Assembly: GCA_021791455.1 (NCBI GenBank)
Contig: JAJYWM010000138.1
Coordinates: 1 to 8,221, forward strand
Length of the DNA: 8,221 bases
Source: a bacterium
Lineage (GTDB): Bacteria; Chloroflexota; Dormibacteria; UBA8260; Bog-877
Direction of reading: 5' to 3'
Positions 1-5,537 of this stretch are shown piece after piece. Under the pieces are notes generated by a model. The model was not told the DNA's origin. It searched no databases and worked only from the letters and a program-made list of their open reading frames with translations. The position numbers and the translations under genes are program-made. Positions within the stretch are counted from its first letter, which is position 1, and every line of letters starts with the position of its first letter.

Positions 1-25
1 CGCTCCCTGGTGGGCCTGGCACGGC

Positions 26-43
26 TCGGTGTGAACCCACCGA
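26..43. repeat. Small perfect stem-loop, TCGGTG/CACCGA
   Basis: A 6-base stem (TCGGTG at 26-31, CACCGA at 38-43) encloses a 6-base loop. There is no T-run on either side, so terminator function is not supported by the sequence. Its arms resemble those of the stem-loop at 148-164. The two lie within a partly matching inverted arrangement: CGGCTCGGT at 22-30 has its exact reverse complement at 160-168. Confidence 0.35.
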
Positions 44-147
44 CGGCCCCCTGCATGACAAGATGGGCCCCTTCATCAGCGGCCCTGGGGCGATGGCGAC
101 TGCCGGAGTACGGCTCGCGCCTTGGCGTTGTGATCTCCCTACCCATT

Positions 148-164
148 TCGGTGGCCCCAACCGA
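148..164. repeat. Small stem-loop, TCGGT/ACCGA, just past the GTPase stop
   Basis: A 5-base stem (148-152 with 160-164) encloses a 7-base loop. It lies 27 bases beyond the stop codon of the minus-strand GTPase gene, where a terminator would be expected. The stem is short and no U-tract follows on the minus strand, so a terminator role is only a possibility. Confidence 0.25.
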
Positions 165-191
165 GCCGCGTGTCACGATCTGGTGTTGCGT

Positions 192-2027
192 TCACGCGAC
201 CGGCCAGTCCGTGTTCGGTAGCGCCCCGGTGCCCGGCGCTGGTCCCGGTGCCTCCGCCCTACGCAGGGCATCGGCCACCAGCGACAGCGCATGTTCTCTG
301 GTGGCAAGCTCTTGGCGGACTCGCGCGGACGCGGTGTCGCCCTCGGCACGCAAGTCCTCAGCAAATGTCACCGCCTGCCGCACCGTGCGCTCGGCTCCTT
401 CCAAAGCCTGGGCCATCTCGTGGCGCCACTCCCTCTCCCTGGCAGCAAGCCTCTCGACCACGTCATGGTGCACACGCCCGCAGTGCCGATCCACCAGTTC
501 CAGGCCGCGGCGCAGAGCATGCTTCTGCGCCCAAACCACTCCCACCCGCCCGGGGGCCATTCCCTGCAGCGCTGTGGAGATACGCTCAAGCGCAAGCTCG
601 GGTTGCTCGATGAGCAGCAGGCGGCGACTGCTCGGCTCCAGGTCGGTGGGCAGACTGAGCTCGTCCAGGTCCACCTCGAAAACCTCGGACGCGACTCTGA
701 CAACCTTGCCGGCAAGCGCGTTGACCCGCGCCTCATGGCGCTGCGCCACCTCGGCCAAGCCCGCCCCCAGGTCTTCCTCCAACCGCTCGATCCAGCGGGA
801 AAGCTCGGAACGGATCACGGCGGCCAACACCTCCCCCAGTCTTTCCCGCAGCTTTGCTCGACCCTTGGCGACCTGCTGGGAGACCTCCGCTCGTATCAAC
901 TCCTCCCCTTCGCTGCGAAACCGGCCGATCAAGGGGTCAACGGTTGTGCTCAGCAGCCGTCTCATATCGGCAGCCAAGACCTCCTCAGCCTCGACCGTCT
1001 GCCGGGCTACCTCGCTCAAGCGCTCGGCGAGAACGGCGACTCTCCGCTCCAGTTCTGCGGCCGAGAGGTTCATCGCAGCCTCCTGGACCGCGAGCCCCCG
1101 CCGCTGCTGGACAAGCGATCGCTCCGCCACCGAGTGCGCCCTCTGCAACAGGAACCGCCCGCGATCCTCGACCAAGAAGCGGTCGAGGGCGCGTTCCAGG
1201 TCGGAGAAGCCCTGGTCGCGAAGGCGGGCGGAGATGGGAAAGAGGGGCGGGTCCTGATCCCCCACCGCCTGTGCGAGAACCGAGCGGACAAACGCCACCG
1301 ACTGCCTGAGCTCGGACTCCGACAGGAGGTCGACCTTGTTCAGCGCGAATGTCAGATGGGAGACGTGGCTGCGCACCTCGGCCAGGAAGTCGAGCTCCGC
1401 CTGACTGGCCGGGCTGTCGACGGAGAGCAGGAACACAGCCGCGTCGGCCTCCCGCAGGATGGCGTAGGCGGCCGCTGTGTTGTGCGCATGGCTCGAACCT
1501 ATCCCAGGAGTGTCGATCAGGATCACCCCCGATTCGAGCAGATGAGCGGGATGCTCCACCTGCACCCCCGCGACTCCCTTACGGTTGCCCGGGTTCCCCA
1601 CCTCCGTGGCGTACGCGGGCAGCTCCTTCAGAGTCACTTCCAGGTGCGATGTGCCCCCGAGATCCACCAGCACGCGGGGCCTTTTCCCATAGCGCACCGA
1701 GAGAGGGACCGAGGTCATCGGGATGACCCCCACGGGCATCACCTCGGCACGAAGCAAGGAGTTGATCAGAGTGCTCTTGCCACGTTTGAACTCCCCAAGG
1801 ACGGCGAGGGTCAGCCGCCCGGCCAAAAGCCTCTCGGCGGCCTCGTGAATGGTCCTGGCCTCGACCGGGTCGCCGCCGGCTAGGGCGAGATCCCCGAGCC
1901 TCTCCAGGGCTTGCGTCAGTTCCTCCTTCTGGTGCCGCCATTCGCGCAGCGCCGACTCGGAGTCCTGGCCGGCTTGCTTGAGCTGCCAGGGTGACGACGA
2001 CCCCAAAGCACAGTCCTCGTGAGCCAT
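192..2027 (-). CDS. Dynamin-family large GTPase (bacterial dynamin-like protein)
   Basis: This is a 611-residue GTPase of the bacterial dynamin-like family. Such proteins bind and hydrolyse GTP and generally remodel or protect membranes. The G motifs are all visible: P-loop GEFKRGKS at residues 78-85, a switch I threonine near T105 (MTS), DTPG at 172-175, NKVD at 230-233 and a SAR G5-like element at 266-268. Residues 143-180, with NPGNRKGV and then DTPGIGSSHAHNT, match a recurring dynamin-family GTPase subtype. From about 295 the chain is charged and heptad-rich, consistent with a long helical stalk. I see no hydrophobic stretch long enough for a membrane segment, so membrane contact would be peripheral or indirect. 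The tail from 594 is Pro/Gly-rich. The ATG at 2027 is preceded by AGAGG at usable spacing. The gene is last in a same-strand run after the transporter (95-base gap). Bacterial dynamins often occur as tandem pairs, but no partner is seen here. The family call is firm; the specific role is unknown. Confidence 0.9.
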   Translation of the reverse strand: MAHEDCALGSSSPWQLKQAGQDSESALREWRHQKEELTQALERLGDLALAGGDPVEARTIHEAAERLLAGRLTLAVLGEFKRGKSTLINSLLRAEVMPVGVIPMTSVPLSVRYGKRPRVLVDLGGTSHLEVTLKELPAYATEVGNPGNRKGVAGVQVEHPAHLLESGVILIDTPGIGSSHAHNTAAAYAILREADAAVFLLSVDSPASQAELDFLAEVRSHVSHLTFALNKVDLLSESELRQSVAFVRSVLAQAVGDQDPPLFPISARLRDQGFSDLERALDRFLVEDRGRFLLQRAHSVAERSLVQQRRGLAVQEAAMNLSAAELERRVAVLAERLSEVARQTVEAEEVLAADMRRLLSTTVDPLIGRFRSEGEELIRAEVSQQVAKGRAKLRERLGEVLAAVIRSELSRWIERLEEDLGAGLAEVAQRHEARVNALAGKVVRVASEVFEVDLDELSLPTDLEPSSRRLLLIEQPELALERISTALQGMAPGRVGVVWAQKHALRRGLELVDRHCGRVHHDVVERLAAREREWRHEMAQALEGAERTVRQAVTFAEDLRAEGDTASARVRQELATREHALSLVADALRRAEAPGPAPGTGALPNTDWPVA

Positions 2028-2069
2028 GACGACCTCTGGGTTTTGACCTTCTACCAGCAGAAGCCATCA

Positions 2070-2084
2070 GCTGGGATTCCCAGC
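2070..2084. promoter_or_regulatory. 15-base palindrome upstream of the dynamin-like gene
   Basis: GCTGGGA and TCCCAGC flank a single central T, giving a perfect 7-base inverted repeat. It lies in the 95-base gap between the transporter stop (2123) and the GTPase start (2027), 42 bases upstream of that start. The one-base centre favours a protein-binding site over a stable RNA hairpin, although a hairpin with a 5-base loop could form. No T-run follows, so it is a poor terminator candidate. I could not place convincing -35 and -10 elements around it. Confidence 0.4.
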
Positions 2085-2122
2085 GAAGGCGGGCCTCATC
2101 GCCAGTCTCGACTGTATCAGAC

Positions 2123-3415
2123 TCAGTCGCGAGGACCAGATCCGGGCCGGGCCGGCGCTCTATCTCGGCCACGACGCAGAACGTCGAAGGCGAGCACGCT
2201 GATGAGGGACAGCAGCATCCACCCCGCGGCGTATGCGAAGCCGACGCTCGGAGACACCGTCACGTACAGGATGCCGACCACCGTCGATGATGTCAGGTCC
2301 CCGATCGCCTGGGTTGCCCCCAGGATCCCGTAGCCGCTGCCGCGCAGGGAATCGGGAAGGAGGCGGGCGAAGAGGGTCGACTCCGCGGTCTCGGCCAGGC
2401 CGATTCCGCTGCCGGCCAGGGCGAACGCCAAAAGTAGGGCCAGGGGAGACCGCAACTGCGCAGCGAAACCAAAATAGGCCAGAACGTATAGACCAGCGCC
2501 GGTGGCGAACACCGCGCGAGCGTCGCCCCGGTCCAGCCAGTGACCTCCCCCGAAGGCGACCACCGCTCCGACGGCGTTGTGCCCGCTGTAGAGCAGAATC
2601 GCCAGCAGGGTGGCGAAGGCAAGGGTGGTCGCGCCGTTGTGAAGCAGTTGGGTGGCACGCAAGATGAGAAGCGTGGTGGCTACGTTGCCCAGCTCGAACA
2701 GGGCAATGGGAATCAGCGCTCGCAGCACCCCGGCCTGGCGCATCGCCCCCAGCTCCAGGCGCACCCGCCGCGGGACCAGGCTCGTTCCCTGGCGCCGCGC
2801 CTCCCGGGCAGCGACCGAGATGGCGACAGCGGCCAGTGCACCGGGGATGAAGGCGAAGTAAATGGCCGGTCGGATGCCGACCCAAGCCACCAGTCCGGCG
2901 GCGAGCAGGGGACCTACCACGGCCCCCAGGTTGTCGCCGGCCCGCTCCAACCCGAAGGCCCTGCCGAATCCCTGGGACGGTGCCAAGGAGGCGAGCAGGC
3001 TGTCCCGGGCCGGCGACCGCATGCCCCTGGAGGTCCAGGCCAACGCGCGCAGCACCCCCACTTGCCAGGCGGTGACGCACAGGCCGATCGCGCCGGTCGC
3101 AAATGCAGTTCCGAGATACCCGCTGCTGGCCAGCCTGCCCCGCAGCTTGCCGTCGTTGGCGAGTGGCCCGGACAGGAACTTGGCGACGCCTGTCAGGGCG
3201 TCGCTGAGCCCCTCGATGAGCCCCAAGGTGGCGGCGCTGGAATGAAGCGTCGAGACCAGAAAGCTCGGCAGGATCGCCGTGGCAATCTCATGTCCGGAGT
3301 CGGAGAAGAAGCTCGTGAGGCCGACACTGGCCACCCCTCGGCTCAGCCACCCGGTTCGACCCGGCGTCGGGTTCACCTCCTCTGCCGGCTGACCGTCCTG
3401 TCCCTCCGGGCTCAT
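2123..3415 (-). CDS. Major facilitator superfamily transporter (12-TM type)
   Basis: This 430-residue protein has the usual length and hydrophobic pattern of a 12-helix MFS secondary transporter of the inner membrane, probably a proton-coupled exporter. A soluble N-terminus of about 25 residues leads into SFFSDSGHE (35-43), close to the SFF(S/N)D…E start of one MFS drug-efflux-like group. LGLIEGLSDAL (64-74) and a loop 2-3 motif A variant, GPLANDGKLRGR (83-94), follow. RSPARDSLLA (133-142) and GRAFGLERAGDNLGAVVGPLLA (in two parts, 151-160 and 161-172) are characteristic of the same group. The second half carries AETAESTLFARLLPDSLRG (341-359). The substrate cannot be told. An in-frame TGA lies 66 bases upstream with no alternative start between, so ATG 3415 is the first possible start. 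The only Shine-Dalgarno-like AGGA is about 12 bases away, inside a palindrome. The gene sits between the dehydrogenase and the GTPase, possibly in one operon. Confidence 0.9.
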   Translation of the reverse strand: MSPEGQDGQPAEEVNPTPGRTGWLSRGVASVGLTSFFSDSGHEIATAILPSFLVSTLHSSAATLGLIEGLSDALTGVAKFLSGPLANDGKLRGRLASSGYLGTAFATGAIGLCVTAWQVGVLRALAWTSRGMRSPARDSLLASLAPSQGFGRAFGLERAGDNLGAVVGPLLAAGLVAWVGIRPAIYFAFIPGALAAVAISVAAREARRQGTSLVPRRVRLELGAMRQAGVLRALIPIALFELGNVATTLLILRATQLLHNGATTLAFATLLAILLYSGHNAVGAVVAFGGGHWLDRGDARAVFATGAGLYVLAYFGFAAQLRSPLALLLAFALAGSGIGLAETAESTLFARLLPDSLRGSGYGILGATQAIGDLTSSTVVGILYVTVSPSVGFAYAAGWMLLSLISVLAFDVLRRGRDRAPARPGSGPRD

Positions 3416-3419
3416 CGCT

Positions 3420-3433
3420 TCAGGACATCCTGA
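3420..3433. promoter_or_regulatory. Palindrome overlapping the transporter ribosome-binding region
   Basis: TCAGGA and TCCTGA flank a 2-base centre, a perfect 6-base inverted repeat that ends 5 bases before the transporter ATG. On the mRNA the left arm contains AGGA, the only Shine-Dalgarno-like element for that gene, so a CAGG/CCTG hairpin would hide it. It may be an operator, a translational control element, or chance. Confidence 0.35.
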
Positions 3434-3487
3434 GCGGCCATCCGAGCTTGGTTCGGCGTCGGCGTCGTCAGCGACCCCGGATCACGC

Positions 3488-4531
3488 TCAGCCGACCAAG
3501 ACCACCAGCTTGCCCGTGAAGTCCCCCGACTCGAGCTTGGCGAACGCACTGCGCACATCGCCCAGGCCGACCGTTGAGTCGATCAGGGGATGGATCCCGG
3601 ACGCCTCGACCATGGCCAGGAGCGAGCGGAATTCCTGCCTGGTCCCCATGGTGGATCCGAGCACCTGCAGCTGGCGCCAGAACACCCGGCGTAGATCCGC
3701 GGGAGGGTCGGCGCCGCCGGTGGCGCCAGCCACGACTATGGCGCCGCCGCGCCGCAACGAGCGCAGGCTCGTTCCCCAGGTTGGCTCGCCCACCGACTCG
3801 ATCACCGCGTCGACCCCCTCGCCCTGGGTGAAGGAGAGCACCTCGGAAACACCCTCGCGGCCGGGGCCGACCGTCTTGTGCACCCCCCGCGCCTCGGCGG
3901 CCTGCCGCTTCAGGGTGGAACGGCTGGCGACGATGACGCGCAGGCCGCTTCCCAGAGCCAGCCGCTCTGCCGCAGTCGAGAGGCCGCCGCCCGCTCCCTG
4001 GATGAGGATGGTATCTCCGGGCTTGACCCTGGCCTTGGTGAACAGCATGCGATAGGCAGTCAGATAGGAGGTTGGCAGGCAGGCGCACTCCGCGGCCGAC
4101 AGTCCCTTAGGAGCCGGGAAAATGTTGAGGGCCGGCACAACGCAGTACTCAGCCAGGGTGCCCTCCAGGGCCCCCTCGGTGAGCAGGGCGAAGTGACGGC
4201 AGTAGGTCTCATCCGCGCCGAGACAGGCGTGGCACCTGCCGCAGGTGACAACTGCATGAGCGACCACGACGGTCCCCAGCGGCAGGACCTCCTCTGTTCC
4301 GGGCCCGTAGGAATCGACCCGGCCGACCACATCACACCCCAGGGTCCTCGGGTAGCTTTGGGGGGGTGCTCCGACTCCCCTGAGGGTCCACAGGTCGTGG
4401 TGGTTCAAGGCGGCGGCGGTCACCGCGAGACGGACAAACCCCGGGCCGGGGTCGGGCAGCGGACGTTCTCCCACCTCCAGTTTGTCCAGGGGACGGGCGC
4501 CGTCAGCGCCGGTAGCGTAGGCGGCCAACAT
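3488..4531 (-). CDS. Zinc-binding medium-chain dehydrogenase (alcohol dehydrogenase/quinone oxidoreductase-like)
   Basis: This 347-residue protein is a medium-chain dehydrogenase/reductase with a GroES-like N-terminal domain and a Rossmann domain. It probably reduces or oxidises a carbonyl, enone or alcohol with NAD(P)(H). The four structural-zinc cysteines C97, C100, C103 and C111 fit the classical alcohol dehydrogenase numbering exactly. The catalytic-zinc ligands do not: the usual Cys is N43 in LNHHDLW (42-48), and the usual His-Glu after the glycine is C66-D67 in LGCDVVG (64-70). The LNHxDLW/GxD pattern is typical of a reductase-like subgroup that keeps the structural zinc but lacks the classical catalytic site. 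The nucleotide-binding loop is GAGGGLSTAA (179-188), and VIVASRSTLKR (199-209) follows strand 2, which would suit NADP(H). The start at 4531 has a good Shine-Dalgarno. It is the first gene of a minus-strand run, with a nested palindrome about 50 bases upstream. The family is firm; the substrate is unknown. Confidence 0.92.
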   Translation of the reverse strand: MLAAYATGADGARPLDKLEVGERPLPDPGPGFVRLAVTAAALNHHDLWTLRGVGAPPQSYPRTLGCDVVGRVDSYGPGTEEVLPLGTVVVAHAVVTCGRCHACLGADETYCRHFALLTEGALEGTLAEYCVVPALNIFPAPKGLSAAECACLPTSYLTAYRMLFTKARVKPGDTILIQGAGGGLSTAAERLALGSGLRVIVASRSTLKRQAAEARGVHKTVGPGREGVSEVLSFTQGEGVDAVIESVGEPTWGTSLRSLRRGGAIVVAGATGGADPPADLRRVFWRQLQVLGSTMGTRQEFRSLLAMVEASGIHPLIDSTVGLGDVRSAFAKLESGDFTGKLVVLVG

Positions 4532-4538
4532 GGCAGTG

Positions 4539-4546
4539 CACCTCCC
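4539..4546 (-). promoter_or_regulatory. Shine-Dalgarno of the dehydrogenase gene
   Basis: On the minus strand GGGAGGTG lies 7 bases upstream of ATG 4531. It is the strongest ribosome-binding site of the left arm and fixes that start. The two genes behind it have much weaker sites. Confidence 0.7.
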
Positions 4547-4580
4547 AACCGCGGCGAACCCTCCACCGCTGGAGGGCCCC

Positions 4581-4604
4581 CTAGACCAACTGGTCCCAGT
4601 CTAG
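4581..4604. promoter_or_regulatory. Nested palindromic operator candidate in the divergent promoter region
   Basis: The outer arms CTAGAC (4581-4586) and GTCTAG (4599-4604) are perfect reverse complements. Inside are two overlapping palindromes with 2-base centres: GACCA/TGGTC (4584-4588 and 4591-4595) and ACTGG/CCAGT (4589-4593 and 4596-4600). The site lies 50 bases before the dehydrogenase start and 186 bases before the divergent gene. On the minus strand TTGGCT and TCTAGG, 17 bases apart, could serve as weak -35 and -10 boxes with the palindrome between them, a usual repressor placement. The TAGACC…GGTC core resembles operators of some TetR-family repressors; that is recall, not a search. 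No such regulator lies in the window. Confidence 0.5.
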
Positions 4605-4640
4605 CCAAACCGGACCGGTCGGCCAAGCGACGGTCTCCAT

Positions 4641-4655
4641 CTCGCCGGCGGCGAG
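4641..4655. repeat. GC-rich palindrome in the divergent intergenic region
   Basis: CTCGCC and GGCGAG flank a 3-base GGC centre. It lies between the dehydrogenase and HAAS gene starts, 135 bases before the latter. No T-run follows on either strand. It could be a second regulator site, but G/C palindromes of this size arise readily in such DNA. Confidence 0.25.
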
Positions 4656-4789
4656 CCAGCGGTCCCTGCCGCTAGATTCGGTTGCACCATCATGACAGGG
4701 AGAGCTCGGGATTCCAAGGCTGGCCACCTCATCCAAAGGCGCCTGAGGCGCGCTGCGCCGGAGCGATCGCCGGGGGCCGGTGGGGCCTG

Positions 4790-5386
4790 ATGTCGCAGGT
4801 GCATCCCGGGGAGCGGTTGGTTGCTGACTATCTCGCCCGGCTGGATCGAGAGCTGACCCGGCTTCCCGAGGCCGCGCGACGCCAGACCATGGAACAGATC
4901 AACTGCCGAATCAGGAAGGCGGATCTGAACCTGGAGGACGCTTTCGCAGTCGGCCTGCTGCTGGCCCAGATCGGCAGCCCACGACAGGTCGCTGCCAGGG
5001 CGAAAGCGGTCACCGAGAGTGAGCACGCGGGCAGCGCGGACGCTCTCTGTCCCTGGCTGCTTCTGCTGGGCGGCTTCGTCTTCATCATAGGTTGGTTTCT
5101 CGGGGCGGGGCTGCTCTGGTCATCGCCGACCTGGACCACCCGGGACAAGCTGTTGGGCACCTTGATCTGGCCGGGGGGGCTGGCAGCGCTGGTGGTGCTG
5201 GGCAGTTTCTTGGAAGCGACCAGCGCGTGTGGCGGAGCCGCCGCGACCGGCCATCAGGTGGGCGCTCACTGTGCCCTGACCCGGCTCGGTTTGGCCCCGG
5301 CGGCGGTCATCCCTCTGGTCGCAGTCCTGGTCATCGCTCCGATCCTGGTTGCGATCCATCTGGAGCGCGTCCGGCGGCGAGCCTGA
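4790..5386 (+). CDS. HAAS/DUF1700-like membrane protein
   Basis: This 198-residue protein is a small integral membrane protein. Residues 8-73 (VADYLARLDRELTRLPEAAR onward, through ending LAQIGSPRQVAARAKAV) follow the pattern of the HAAS/DUF1700 fold: a helix with a Leu-Pro turn, a second helix, then an hxxhGxPxxhA segment. Such domains are usually linked to PadR-type regulators and membrane signalling. Three hydrophobic segments follow at about 87-110, 120-142 and 168-190, with a short basic tail (RVRRRA). The loop between the second and third segments holds C147, H155, H160 and C161, which could be chance. I chose ATG 4790 over a TTG 36 codons upstream because the extra residues do not look like protein and the fold starts just after 4790. 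The Shine-Dalgarno is poor (GGGG). No PadR gene is adjacent, and the role is unknown. Confidence 0.7.
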   Translation: MSQVHPGERLVADYLARLDRELTRLPEAARRQTMEQINCRIRKADLNLEDAFAVGLLLAQIGSPRQVAARAKAVTESEHAGSADALCPWLLLLGGFVFIIGWFLGAGLLWSSPTWTTRDKLLGTLIWPGGLAALVVLGSFLEATSACGGAAATGHQVGAHCALTRLGLAPAAVIPLVAVLVIAPILVAIHLERVRRRA

Positions 5387-5403
5387 TGGCCTAGCGCACA
5401 GCG

Positions 5404-5422
5404 GACCCGGACCTCCCGGGTC
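5404..5422 (+). terminator. GC-rich stem-loop after the HAAS gene, possible terminator
   Basis: GACCCGG (5404-5410) and CCGGGTC (5416-5422) form a perfect 7-base stem with a 5-base loop, 17 bases past the stop at 5386. A smaller CGCC/GGCG hairpin with a TTCC loop follows at 5430-5441. There is no U-tract. In high-GC actinobacteria such hairpins are often proposed as terminators, but this is not proof. Confidence 0.45.
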
Positions 5423-5537
5423 GCCCTCGCGCCTTCCGGCGACGACCGCCGTCCCCCTGATCTATCCTCATTCGCCAGTGACACTCACAACCCTTGAGCC
5501 GAGGCCCCGCCGCCGGAACCGACCCGGATACGAGGGG

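Larger units (their letters stand above)
1..191. other. Intergenic stretch downstream of the dynamin-like GTPase, no convincing gene
   Basis: Nothing here is recognisable as a conserved gene. On the minus strand one frame is open from a GTG at 176-174 (or the in-frame ATG at 146-144) to the window edge. It would give about 58 residues beginning MTRGSVGATEMGRE, rich in Arg, Pro and Gly, with no motif and no Shine-Dalgarno sequence. It could be the start of a further gene of the same strand or a chance open frame; at this GC content chance is more likely. On the plus strand the open frame running through here continues antisense through the GTPase and is a shadow. Two small stem-loops (26-43 and 148-164) are the only structure seen. 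Confidence 0.4.

Noticed and set aside
10..1883. Long plus-strand open frames (415 and 530 residues) across the dynamin-like gene
   Set aside because: They are antisense to a gene with all GTPase motifs, have low-complexity Arg/Ser/Pro or Gln/Gly-rich translations and no family motif. Long antisense frames are expected at this GC content.
2160..3433. Overlapping frames of 306 (minus) and 297 (plus) residues across the transporter gene
   Set aside because: Their translations are Arg/Gly/Pro-rich with no membrane helices or motifs, while the chosen frame has 12-helix MFS character throughout.
4763..4770. GCGATCGC octamer palindrome
   Set aside because: A single copy of a G/C-rich octamer is not significant in this DNA, and no second copy was noticed.
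4601..5026. A 141-residue minus-strand frame covering the start of the HAAS gene and the operator region
   Set aside because: It has no motif and no ribosome-binding site and would run through the divergent promoter region; the plus-strand HAAS pattern is clear.
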